From assembly GCA_934692295.1 (NCBI GenBank), contig CAKUTL010000030.1, positions 1 to 17,919 on the forward strand: a stretch of 17,919 nt of DNA, written 5' to 3'. The first letter of the stretch is position 1. Every line of letters begins with the position of its first letter. The notes under the pieces are model-generated. The model saw nothing but the letters and a program-made list of their open reading frames with translations. It was not told the DNA's origin and did not search any database. The translations under genes were made by a program, and so were the position numbers. This DNA is from an uncultured Candidatus Melainabacteria bacterium. GTDB lineage: Bacteria; Cyanobacteriota; Vampirovibrionia; Gastranaerophilales; Gastranaerophilaceae. This document shows positions 6,491-14,801 of the stretch, one piece after another.

Positions 6491-7471
6491 ATGACTGTTA
6501 TGACAATAAGTAAAATAAATGAATTAGCAAAAGAAGTTTTGGAAATTGAAGCAAATTCAATTTTGAGATTAAAAAATAATATTGGTGAAGAGTTTGATAA
6601 AGCAATTGATATTCTATACAACTGCAAAGGCAGAGTAATCGTTACCGGTATGGGTAAGTCAGGTTTAATCGGTAAAAAAATTGCTGCGACAATGTCTTCA
6701 ACCGGTACTCCGTCATACTTCTTGCATCCTGCAGAAAGTACACACGGTGATTCCGGTGTAATTACAAGAAATGATGTAATTATTGCAATTTCAAACAGTG
6801 GTGAAACTCAAGAATTGATGAACCTTTTACCATTGATTAAAAGATTTGGCTGTGAAATGATTGGTATGACCGGAAATTTGAATTCAACTTTGGCAAAAAC
6901 AAGTGAAGTTGTTTTAGATATTTCTGTTGAAAAAGAAGCGTGTCCTTTGGGTAAGGCTCCTACAGCCAGCACAACTGCAACATTGGCAATGGGCGATGCT
7001 TTGGCGGTGTGTTTGATGGAGAAAAAAGGTTTTACTAAAGAAGACTTTTTGATGTTCCATCCATCAGGCAAACTTGGTAAAGGTTTGACTTATAAGGTTA
7101 AAGATTTGATGATTACAGGCGATAAGATGCCTATTGTAAATTCTGATGATTCATTCACTTCTGTAATTAAGTCTATTTCTGAACACAAATTGGGTATGGC
7201 AATGATTTTAGATTCAGATAAAAAACTTGCAGGGGTTCTAACAGATGGTGATATTAGAAGAACTATCATTAAACATCCAGATATTTCCGGTTTGAAAGTT
7301 AAAGATGTTATGACTCTAAATCCAAAGAATATTACCTCAGATGCTTATGCTGCTTCAGCATTGAATTTGATGGAAAAATATTCAATCACAGCTTTAGCTG
7401 TTGTGGATGAAAACAATGTTCCTGTTGGTGTAATTCATGTTCATGATTTATTAAGAGCGGGAGTTGCATAA
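6491..7471 (+). CDS. kdsD: D-arabinose-5-phosphate isomerase (KdsD/KpsF family)
   Basis: The enzyme interconverts ribulose 5-phosphate and arabinose 5-phosphate, the first step to Kdo, the inner sugar of LPS. The 326-residue product has a SIS domain (about 30-170) and two CBS domains (about 201-260 and 268-324), the normal family architecture. Residues equivalent to the E. coli catalytic set are visible: K56 in GMGKSG, E105 in SNSGET, E149 in KEACPLG and H190 in FHPSGKLG. The frame is open from a GTG at 6485, but GAGGTGG at 6482-6488 favours the ATG at 6491; an ATG at 6500 is also possible. The stop overlaps the kdsC start by one base (TAATG), so translation is likely coupled. Confidence 0.93.
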   Translation: MTVMTISKINELAKEVLEIEANSILRLKNNIGEEFDKAIDILYNCKGRVIVTGMGKSGLIGKKIAATMSSTGTPSYFLHPAESTHGDSGVITRNDVIIAISNSGETQELMNLLPLIKRFGCEMIGMTGNLNSTLAKTSEVVLDISVEKEACPLGKAPTASTTATLAMGDALAVCLMEKKGFTKEDFLMFHPSGKLGKGLTYKVKDLMITGDKMPIVNSDDSFTSVIKSISEHKLGMAMILDSDKKLAGVLTDGDIRRTIIKHPDISGLKVKDVMTLNPKNITSDAYAASALNLMEKYSITALAVVDENNVPVGVIHVHDLLRAGVA

Positions 7472-7971
7472 TGGATTTAAAAGAAATAGCTTCAAAAATC
7501 AAATTATTAGCCTTTGATGTTGATGGTGTGATGACAGATGGTAGTATTACATACGATGAAAATGGTACGGAATATAAGACTTTCAATGCCAAGGATGGAC
7601 ACGGATTGGCTAAGATGGCAAAGAATGGATTTATAACTGCAATAATTACTGGACGAAAAAACGGAACTGTTGACAGAAGAGCTTGTGATTTGAGGGTTAC
7701 AGAAGTTTTTCAAGGGGTAAAAAATAAATTACCTATTCTTGAAGCTATTATGGAAAAGTATGAACTTGATTTTTCTCAAGTTGCTTATATGGGGGATGAT
7801 GAACCTGATATTTGCATTTTAGAAAAAGTTGCAATTGCAGGATGTCCGGCTGATGCAGTTGCAAGAGTTCAAAGTGTATGTAATTTTAAGGCATCAAAAG
7901 ATGGCGGAAGAGGAGCTGTAAGAGAGCTTTGCGATTTTGTTTTTGATGCTGTAAATTCAAATAATGAATAA
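7471..7971 (+). CDS. kdsC: 3-deoxy-D-manno-octulosonate 8-phosphate phosphatase (KdsC)
   Basis: This is a HAD-superfamily phosphatase that removes phosphate from Kdo 8-phosphate. The catalytic loop is FDVDGVMTDG with nucleophile D16 and general acid D18. Motif II is the Thr in IITGR and the Mg-binding motif is MGDDEPD. The glycine-rich tail GGRGAVRELCDF is a KdsC feature that contributes to the active site of the tetramer. The 166-residue length, without a cap domain, is right for KdsC. It overlaps kdsD by one base. Kdo synthase (KdsA) and CMP-Kdo synthetase (KdsB) are not in the window. Confidence 0.93.
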   Translation: MDLKEIASKIKLLAFDVDGVMTDGSITYDENGTEYKTFNAKDGHGLAKMAKNGFITAIITGRKNGTVDRRACDLRVTEVFQGVKNKLPILEAIMEKYELDFSQVAYMGDDEPDICILEKVAIAGCPADAVARVQSVCNFKASKDGGRGAVRELCDFVFDAVNSNNE

Positions 7972-7995
7972 TAATTTTATATAAGGGGATATGAT

Positions 7996-8358
7996 ATGTA
8001 CGAAATTAAAACACAGGCATTTTTTTCTGCGGCGCATCATTTGTTAAATTATGATGGGGAATGCGAAAATCAACACGGTCATAATTGGATGGTAGAAGCT
8101 TTTGTTCAAGGCGAAACATTGAACAAAAGTAATATTTTGGTTGATTATAAAGTATTAAAAAAAGAATTGAACGCTGTTTTAGATACTTTGGATCACAAGG
8201 ATTTAAACGAATTACCTGAATTTAAAGGTGAAAGTCCATCTAGTGAAATGATTTCTGCTTATATTTATAACAAATTGAAAGAAAGAATTGTTCAATTGAG
8301 CAAGATTACAGTTTGGGAAACTCAAACATCTTGTTGTTCTTATTTTGAAGCCGAATAG
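7996..8358 (+). CDS. queD: 6-carboxy-5,6,7,8-tetrahydropterin synthase (QueD / PTPS family)
   Basis: QueD converts dihydroneopterin triphosphate to carboxytetrahydropterin on the way to 7-deazaguanine and queuosine. The 120-residue product keeps the zinc ligands: H14 or H15 in AAHH, then H27 and H29 in NQHGHN. The catalytic Cys is C23, four residues before HGH as in E. coli QueD. LDHKDLNEL (65-73) gives the Asp/His pair D66-H67, and E108 in VWET binds the pterin. The Cys at the QueD position argues for QueD over eukaryotic-type PTPS. An AAGGGG site precedes the ATG; it is 24 bases behind kdsC and probably co-transcribed. Confidence 0.92.
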   Translation: MYEIKTQAFFSAAHHLLNYDGECENQHGHNWMVEAFVQGETLNKSNILVDYKVLKKELNAVLDTLDHKDLNELPEFKGESPSSEMISAYIYNKLKERIVQLSKITVWETQTSCCSYFEAE

Positions 8359-8387
8359 ATAGTATTTTTTAGAAAGAGAGAAAATAA

Positions 8388-9233
8388 ATGAATTTTATAC
8401 AAGCTATTTTGATGGGTATTGTTCAGGGTTTGAGTGAATTTTTACCTGTATCAAGTTCTGCACATCTTGTTTTTACATCAAATTTTTATAAAGTATTTAA
8501 AAATATTCCAATCGTTGCTCAATCAAATGAAGAAGTGTTTTTCGATATAATGTTGCATTTAGGAACTTTGATTGCGGTATTGATATTTTTCAGAAAAGAT
8601 GTTTGGGAGATTGCAAAGGCATTATTTTTAGCTTGTAAAAATAAGGATTTTTCTGACCATAAATCAAAGTTAGGTATTTACATTATCGTAGGTACAATAA
8701 TTACAATAGCTTTAGCATTGCCATTTAATGGAGTTGCAGAACATTTGGTTTTCCATCCAGCATTAGTCGGCGGGTTGTTAATTATTACTGGTGGAGTTTT
8801 GTTTTTGAGTGAATACTTGTCAAAGAAAAGAGAAGGTTCCCCTCAAAAGGTTTCATTAAAACAGGCTCTTTTAATTGGTTTGGCTCAAGGGGTTGCGGTT
8901 CTTCCTGGGTTTTCTCGTTCTGGTTGGACAATGGCAACAGGTTTGTTTGCAGGTTTGGATAGAGCAACTTCTGCCAGATACTCATTTCTTTTGAGTATTC
9001 CAATTATTCTTGGGGCTTCTATGGTTTATCCGTTGGTAAAAATTAATGTTGCGGAGGCAGTAACTTATAACTGGTTAGCTATTTCGGTAGGAACAGTCGT
9101 ATCTGGTGTTGTGGGTTACTTGTGTATAAAATATTTTATGAAATTTATCTCAAAATTTTCATTAAACATATTTGGCTACTATTGTGTAATAATGGGGGTT
9201 TTCACAATGGTATTTTTCAATATTTTTAAGTAA
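8388..9233 (+). CDS. uppP: Undecaprenyl-diphosphate phosphatase (UppP/BacA)
   Basis: This integral membrane enzyme recycles undecaprenyl diphosphate to the monophosphate carrier used for peptidoglycan and polysaccharide export; the family confers bacitracin tolerance. Both signature motifs are present: GLSEFLPVSSSAHL (14-27, catalytic E17) and LPGFSRSGWT (172-181, R177). Its 281 residues form about eight hydrophobic segments, the usual size. AGAAAGAGAG lies just before the ATG. It is the last gene of the operon with kdsD, kdsC and queD, 29 bases behind queD. No clear terminator follows it. Confidence 0.96.
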   Translation: MNFIQAILMGIVQGLSEFLPVSSSAHLVFTSNFYKVFKNIPIVAQSNEEVFFDIMLHLGTLIAVLIFFRKDVWEIAKALFLACKNKDFSDHKSKLGIYIIVGTIITIALALPFNGVAEHLVFHPALVGGLLIITGGVLFLSEYLSKKREGSPQKVSLKQALLIGLAQGVAVLPGFSRSGWTMATGLFAGLDRATSARYSFLLSIPIILGASMVYPLVKINVAEAVTYNWLAISVGTVVSGVVGYLCIKYFMKFISKFSLNIFGYYCVIMGVFTMVFFNIFK

Positions 9234-9272
9234 AAAGTTTTGTTAAAATTTGTAAATAAGCGTCGTTTAAGA

Positions 9273-9304
9273 TAACAAAAAAAAATCTTGACATGTATTC
9301 TAAT
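9273..9304 (+). promoter_or_regulatory. Weak candidate promoter before the three-gene membrane/GH13 unit
   Basis: The 91-base gap after uppP contains a perfect TTGACA at 9288-9293, but no -10 at 16-18 bases. The alternative is an extended -10, TGTATTCT (9294-9301), with a poor -35 near 9273-9278. Either way, initiation here would suit the gene at 9325, which has GGAG at 9316-9319. Evidence is limited. Confidence 0.3.
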
Positions 9305-9324
9305 GAAAGAAATGCGGAGTTATC

Positions 9325-10362
9325 ATGATTTTACCAGTAAGTAATTTTAGTGACAGGCATGTCGCTTTTAGGGCGAAGCCGGGGGAAAATAAAGACACTA
9401 CATACGATGAGGATACATTGTTGGAAAATAGTTTTTCCAACCGTATTCGTATTGGTATGGATAAGTTGACAAAAGCATTTACTGTTTATCCTGCAAAAGG
9501 GTTAACAGGTAGTAAGAATTCAAATTTTTATGAGTTCTTAACTATGGGTACTGTGCCATATTTGATTGGTAGTGCGACTTTGATGGCTATTTTTAATGCT
9601 CCGAATAAATTTTTCATGCCTGACAGTAAAGTTGCTGCAAATTCTCTAGGGCGAAAGATGGCTTTAGGTGTTTTGTTTTATGGTATTTTTAAGTCTTTGT
9701 CAAAATCTTTCATTGATGCTCCCGTAAAATGGTTTACCGGTGTAGATACTCAACTTCCGTATGCAAAAGTAAATTATCAATTACAGGAAAATCCTGATGA
9801 TTATAACCTTACAAGTATTGAATATCACAAGGTGGGAGAAAGTGTTGATTTCACTCGATGGGATCAGTTGTATGGAGATCCTAAAAAAGGACAGGATTTG
9901 AATTTTAGATATGATAAAATCGCAAAGAAAAATGGTTTGGGAGAGAATTTGAACGATTCTGACCAAGAAGTGAAGCCTATATATAAAGAGGTTTTGGTAA
10001 AATCAAATTTAGCTAGAAGTTTTTCTTCTTATATGTGGGCTGCAACCGGTGTTGCTTTAGCGTTCCAAAAACCGTGGGATAACTTCTTTAAAGCTGCAAC
10101 TTGGAAATTCTGGAAAGTTAACGAATTTACTCATTCATTGAAAGTTTTTGGTCAAAGTTTTGTTCAAAGTTGTAAAGACTTATACAAAGGTTCTCCGGAT
10201 GCGGTTAAACATTTCGATAAACATGCCGGCAAATATTTGCTAGGAGCATCTGTTGCTATTACTGCATTGGGTTTGTTAAATACTTTGCATATAACGAAGA
10301 AGCCGCCAAAACATGTTGCAGAACAGGTAATGGATTCTAATAAAGAAAGTGTGGTGAGTTAG
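9325..10362 (+). CDS. Uncharacterised membrane protein, first gene of the GH13 unit
   Basis: I do not recognise a family. The 345-residue product has no cleavable signal peptide. Hydrophobic segments lie near residues 73-90, 111-128, 233-250 and 303-322, with a polar Asp/Lys-rich stretch (about 141-230) between the second and third. The N-terminus (HVAFRAKPG at 12-20) is polar and probably unstructured. The motif FTRWDQLY (176-183) recurs as FIPWDLY in the next protein, after a similar pair of hydrophobic segments. GGAG at 9316-9319 supports the ATG. Its stop codon abuts the next start directly (TAG then ATG), so the two proteins are probably made together and may form one membrane complex. 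Confidence 0.8.
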   Translation: MILPVSNFSDRHVAFRAKPGENKDTTYDEDTLLENSFSNRIRIGMDKLTKAFTVYPAKGLTGSKNSNFYEFLTMGTVPYLIGSATLMAIFNAPNKFFMPDSKVAANSLGRKMALGVLFYGIFKSLSKSFIDAPVKWFTGVDTQLPYAKVNYQLQENPDDYNLTSIEYHKVGESVDFTRWDQLYGDPKKGQDLNFRYDKIAKKNGLGENLNDSDQEVKPIYKEVLVKSNLARSFSSYMWAATGVALAFQKPWDNFFKAATWKFWKVNEFTHSLKVFGQSFVQSCKDLYKGSPDAVKHFDKHAGKYLLGASVAITALGLLNTLHITKKPPKHVAEQVMDSNKESVVS

Positions 10363-12933
10363 ATGAGAACAAATTTAATTCAGGCATACTTAAACGGCTC
10401 TCCGGCTGCAAAACAATATAATTCTGATAAAGCTGCAAAAGATTTTGATGTTCATAAGGAATTGAATAATAGAACTTTTATAAAACCATTGCCAAGTAAC
10501 GGCAAATTAGTTCGTAATAATTTGTTCGATATGCCGGCAGAATTTTTTAAAGACGTTAAATATGATATAAATGCTCTTCGTCATTCTGTAAAAGGAGAAG
10601 CAAATGACCACGAACTTGGCAGATTGAATGATATGGGTATGAAACTGGGCGGGGTTGCTATTGCTTCTTATCTATTTACAAGAAAATCAACTCCTCTTAC
10701 TAAAGTTATGGAATTTGTCGGCTTGGCATCCTTCTTTACAGCAATGGATGTATGGCCTAAATTAGCTCTTCAACTTCCGGCTTATTTAGTTCATGGTTTT
10801 AATATCAGACAAAAATATGAAGACAATTATGGCAGAAAGAAATTGCTATACCAAGATCACCAGTTTATTCCTTGGGATTTGTATAGTGATGAAGAGATAA
10901 ATAAAATAGGCGATAGATTAAAGGTTCCAAATAATATTCCGAACAGAAGAGAATTTATCCAAGAAAAAATGAGAAAAATTGCTCTTCAAAATAATACAAT
11001 GTGGATGTTAACTGCCGGTTTTGCAACACCTATTACAAGTGCGTTGATTTGTAATGCTTTAACTAATCCGATTTCAAAATATCAGGATGGTAAAATTAAT
11101 CAAAAAGCAGATAATTTGCTTCTTAACTTTAATGAAGAAATAAAGAAAACTGATTTTTCAAAACAACAACAAGAATTGGAAAAATTGTTAACTGATAATA
11201 AAGGCAAACCTATTACTCCGGAATTGTTTGAACAAATTCATTCAAGATTATCTGAAGGCTTGGATAGAGTTGTAGCAACTGATATGCAGAAGGATTTAGA
11301 AAATATTATTCCAACCGGTTCAGGCTACACTATTGATAAAAAAGCGGTTGAAAATATCCAAAGTGCAATCAAAACTCAACTTGAACCTCTTCATTTGTCA
11401 GATGAAGATTTAGGCAAAATTCTTCCTAATACAGAATCTTTAAACCGTTCATTTGAGTCAAAGAATTTGTTTAGAACAGAAGTTAAAGATTTTTCAGAAT
11501 ATTCAAAAGAAATTCAAAATGTATTAAATTATAATATTTCAGAATTTATCAAGGCAAATCCTGATAATCCTATTAATAGAAAACTTGGATTTGTTGCGAA
11601 AAAACTTGTTCACTCACCTGAGTTTGGAGCGGATTCTCCACTTTTAAGCTCTTTGAAATTTACACCATCTGCAATTTTGAACGAAGGAGCTATAAAGACA
11701 ATTGAAAATGCTTCAAAAGTTTTGAATCAATTCAAGGCGGAAGTTGGAGTATTAGATAGATTTGCATATTTGAAGGCTGCACAAGCTCCAGAAACAATTC
11801 TTGCAAATAGCTGGAATAACATTACTGATGATATGCTAAAATCTCTTAATTTCACTCCGAAAGAAATTGCAAAAGCAAGAATTGATAGAGAAATTACAGG
11901 ACCATTACTAAGAGAAAAATTAGAATATATTGTTTCTGATGACACTAGGTATAATCAATTTGTTGATAATATGTTTAACAAATTGTCAGAACTTCATGAA
12001 AAGATGGCTTCAATTGATGTTCCAAAAGATAACAATACAAATTCATATTTGGGCAAAGTAGATACCACATATGACGGAGCCGCAGAATCATTAAGAAAAC
12101 TTGGAATGAATTCTCTTGCTCAAAGTATAAACGGAAAAGATGGCGATGTAAGATCTTCAGCTAAACATATTCAGATTTCGTTTGTTAAAGATAGAATTAC
12201 AGGTGTAAAGAGTTCTTTCTACAGATTGTTAAATACAGTCGATGTTTATAGAAGAATTTCACAATTAGATAAAATTCCTGCGGATACGTTGCATAATAAA
12301 ATGCCATTACAAGTAAAAGAAGAATTGTTGGAATTTGTAAAACAAATGTTATTAGATGCTCACACATCTGATTATGCGGTTAAATTCTTTACTTTACGAC
12401 ATCCGGAAATTAATCCTCCGGCAAATGCTTCACCAGAAGAACTTGCAAGATTCTATTCTCAAGTTGAAGTTCAAAATGGTAAAGTTGTTAATAAAATATT
12501 AGGAACCCATCCGGATAATCAATTAGTTGAACTCTCTAATGATAAAGGTTTCTTCGGAAATGTAATGAGATTTGTTTATAAAGAAGCTCCAAATCCTGAT
12601 ACTGTAAATAGAGGTCAAACAAGTTTGATTTGGGAAGACTTTATGAATTACCGTAAAGAACTTTTAGATATTCTTGGTGGAGATAGTAATTTTGCAAAAC
12701 CATATCATTTGGTTGATGGTATTGTAACTTCAACGTCAGAAAGAAGATTCTTGCGTTTGGGTTGTGCTCCGGACGAAATGTTCTACAAATTATGTAAACA
12801 AAAATTCAATAATCACAAATGGTTTAAGATGTTTGGCGGAATGGGTGCAGCATTACTCGGAGTTACTGTGTTATCACAATTCTTTATGGGTAAGATGAAA
12901 GTTCCTGAAACAGCTAAAAAGGAGAATAAGTAA
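10363..12933 (+). CDS. Large uncharacterised membrane-anchored protein, second gene of the GH13 unit
   Basis: The family is not recognised. Of 856 residues, hydrophobic stretches lie near 93-107, 115-133 and 212-234, and one C-terminal helix at about 823-843 is followed by a short basic tail (KMKVPETAKKENK). Between them lies about 590 residues of mostly helical, Lys/Glu/Leu-rich sequence with likely coiled coil around 240-310. Such a shape suits a scaffold or tether held to the membrane at both ends, but no catalytic motif is visible and no function is assigned. FIPWDLY (168-174) parallels FTRWDQLY of the preceding protein. It starts directly after the previous stop; the GH13 gene begins two bases after its own stop. 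Confidence 0.82.
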   Translation: MRTNLIQAYLNGSPAAKQYNSDKAAKDFDVHKELNNRTFIKPLPSNGKLVRNNLFDMPAEFFKDVKYDINALRHSVKGEANDHELGRLNDMGMKLGGVAIASYLFTRKSTPLTKVMEFVGLASFFTAMDVWPKLALQLPAYLVHGFNIRQKYEDNYGRKKLLYQDHQFIPWDLYSDEEINKIGDRLKVPNNIPNRREFIQEKMRKIALQNNTMWMLTAGFATPITSALICNALTNPISKYQDGKINQKADNLLLNFNEEIKKTDFSKQQQELEKLLTDNKGKPITPELFEQIHSRLSEGLDRVVATDMQKDLENIIPTGSGYTIDKKAVENIQSAIKTQLEPLHLSDEDLGKILPNTESLNRSFESKNLFRTEVKDFSEYSKEIQNVLNYNISEFIKANPDNPINRKLGFVAKKLVHSPEFGADSPLLSSLKFTPSAILNEGAIKTIENASKVLNQFKAEVGVLDRFAYLKAAQAPETILANSWNNITDDMLKSLNFTPKEIAKARIDREITGPLLREKLEYIVSDDTRYNQFVDNMFNKLSELHEKMASIDVPKDNNTNSYLGKVDTTYDGAAESLRKLGMNSLAQSINGKDGDVRSSAKHIQISFVKDRITGVKSSFYRLLNTVDVYRRISQLDKIPADTLHNKMPLQVKEELLEFVKQMLLDAHTSDYAVKFFTLRHPEINPPANASPEELARFYSQVEVQNGKVVNKILGTHPDNQLVELSNDKGFFGNVMRFVYKEAPNPDTVNRGQTSLIWEDFMNYRKELLDILGGDSNFAKPYHLVDGIVTSTSERRFLRLGCAPDEMFYKLCKQKFNNHKWFKMFGGMGAALLGVTVLSQFFMGKMKVPETAKKENK

Positions 12934-12935
12934 TT

Positions 12936-14681
12936 ATGATAAATGTATCAACTAATTTAATAACAAGAAAACTTAATTCTCTAAATGTTTCAGCTCCTGT
13001 TGCAGCTTCAAATTCTGTTGTTGATTCAAGAAACTCTCAACCTTCTTTTGGAGATAATCTTCTTGCGAATTATTTGAATAATCAGGCTGTAATCAATTCT
13101 GCAACCGTTCAAAAGACAACTCCTGTAACTGAAGTTAAAGCTCCCGAAAAGCCTTATAAAAATAATTTAAGAGATTTATTTTTAACAAATAATGCAAAAA
13201 TTCTTGCTATTATTCCAAGAACATTCAATGCTAAAGATAAAGATGGAAATGAAATTATTGAAGGCAATGAAGAACACGGAACTTTAAAAAATGCCGTAGA
13301 TAGATTAGATGAAGTCAAGGCAGAAGGTTTTAATACTCTTCACGTATTACCTATAAATCCTCCAGGGGCTAGTAATGCAATGGGGACAGCAGGTTCTGTT
13401 TATGCTCCGGCTGATATGTTAAAAATTGATCCCGTGTTATTAGATAAAAATGATTCTCGTTCTGATAGGGAACAGTTTAAATCTTTTGTGGATGAATGCC
13501 ATAAAAGAGGTTTGAGAGTTATGGTTGATATGCCAAGTTGTGCATCTTACGACTTATATAATGCAAGACCGGAATTAATGGCTCATGAGCGTAACGGTTT
13601 GGCAAAAACACCTCAAGGCTGGTTTGATATTAGAATGTTCCAACCTTGGGAAGATGAAGGCATTAGAACACTTAACCCAGAACTTTTAGAATACCATAGA
13701 AAATTTGTTGATATGATGATTGATGCAGGTGTTGATGGTATTAGAGCCGATGTAGCAAGGGCAAAACCTGTTGAATTTTGGGATATTATTATTCCTTATT
13801 CAAGAAAACGTGATCCTGAATTTGCTTGGCTTGCAGAAACTTATACTTATGAAGATGCTTCCCCTCAAGCCAATATGCCATACGATAGACCGGAAGATTC
13901 GCTAAGAGCTGGTTTTGATGCTTATTATGGACAATATCATATTTTTAATGAATGGAATACAGCATCTCAATTGCACGATTATGTAATTGATAACTTGAAT
14001 ATGTCATATAGAGTTGAAAAAGGCAAATCTTTGATTGGGTCTTTCGCTACTCACGATGATATTTCACCAATGTTCCATGGCGGAGAAGTTTATTGTAACC
14101 TGACTTCAGGCTTAGAAGTTACGTTACCCATGTTGAATCCGTACTTTGTAGATGGTTTCCAATCAGGTGATTGGTATAGCTATGATTACAGAGGAAAATC
14201 TTCTTCTGAAACAATGACTGATAATCACGATTTAACTGTTCACCAAGGGAAATTAGATATTTTCAATTTATCACGTAAACCGGGAGGCGATAAACCTCAA
14301 ATTGGTAAATTTATGACAGAATGTTTTAAATTGCGTGATAAGTATAATGATGTATTAACTCGTGGTTCTTATATTGTATTAGATAAGAAAAAAGATAAGT
14401 TAGATCAAGTTATTGCTTTTGCAAGACATAGACAGGGTAGAACATTACTTGTAATTGCCAACAAAAACGTAAATAGAGATGTGGCTTGTAAGATTGAAGT
14501 TCCGTCATTGAAAGCAGATCAAAAACTTGTTAATTTATTACCATCTTATGGTAAAGAGAGTCAATTCCAAGTATCACAAGGAGAAGTCTCTGTAAACTTA
14601 GGACCAGGAAGAATTCACGTATTTGAGATTGATACACCATATATCGAAAGATATTCAAAGAATGTTTATAAGCAACATTAA
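12936..14681 (+). CDS. GH13 (alpha-amylase superfamily) glycoside hydrolase or glucanotransferase
   Basis: This 581-residue protein has a (beta/alpha)8 core with recognisable GH13 regions: region I RVMVDMP (194-200), region II GIRADVARAK (268-277, nucleophile D272), region III LAET (299-302, acid/base E301) and region IV FATHDD (370-375, stabiliser D374). All three catalytic acids are present, but region I lacks the usual Asn-His. KPVEFW (277-282) followed by DP...LAE resembles GlgE maltosyltransferases more than secreted amylases. A beta-rich C-domain ends the protein. The first 70 residues are polar and Ser/Asn-rich, with QPSFGDN (35-41) and no signal peptide. AAAGGAG at 12918-12924 fits the ATG. 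Substrate and direction (hydrolysis or transfer) are undetermined. Confidence 0.88.
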   Translation: MINVSTNLITRKLNSLNVSAPVAASNSVVDSRNSQPSFGDNLLANYLNNQAVINSATVQKTTPVTEVKAPEKPYKNNLRDLFLTNNAKILAIIPRTFNAKDKDGNEIIEGNEEHGTLKNAVDRLDEVKAEGFNTLHVLPINPPGASNAMGTAGSVYAPADMLKIDPVLLDKNDSRSDREQFKSFVDECHKRGLRVMVDMPSCASYDLYNARPELMAHERNGLAKTPQGWFDIRMFQPWEDEGIRTLNPELLEYHRKFVDMMIDAGVDGIRADVARAKPVEFWDIIIPYSRKRDPEFAWLAETYTYEDASPQANMPYDRPEDSLRAGFDAYYGQYHIFNEWNTASQLHDYVIDNLNMSYRVEKGKSLIGSFATHDDISPMFHGGEVYCNLTSGLEVTLPMLNPYFVDGFQSGDWYSYDYRGKSSSETMTDNHDLTVHQGKLDIFNLSRKPGGDKPQIGKFMTECFKLRDKYNDVLTRGSYIVLDKKKDKLDQVIAFARHRQGRTLLVIANKNVNRDVACKIEVPSLKADQKLVNLLPSYGKESQFQVSQGEVSVNLGPGRIHVFEIDTPYIERYSKNVYKQH

Positions 14682-14714
14682 GTTAATAATTGCATATTAA
14701 GAGAAAACAGAGTA

Positions 14715-14747
14715 AAGCCCAGTTTTAAAACTGGGCTTAATTTTTTC
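14715..14747 (+). terminator. Rho-independent terminator after the GH13 gene
   Basis: A perfect 12-bp inverted repeat, AAGCCCAGTTTT with AAAACTGGGCTT (14715-14738), is followed by a T-tract (14741-14746 and more beyond). It ends the three-gene unit. The other side is only moderately T-rich on the minus strand, so it may also stop leuC transcription, but less efficiently. Confidence 0.92.
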
Positions 14748-14753
14748 TTCTTT

Positions 14754-14769
14754 CTCTCCATTGGGAGAG
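14754..14769. repeat. CTCTCC/GGAGAG hairpin repeat
   Basis: CTCTCC (14754-14759) and GGAGAG (14764-14769) form a short stem around ATTG. It belongs to the same motif family as the three copies near 17197, 17297 and 17615 and the degenerate one inside the prepilin leader. Confidence 0.6.
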
Positions 14770-14801
14770 GAGTTAATCTGAACATTCTCACTAATAATCA
14801 A

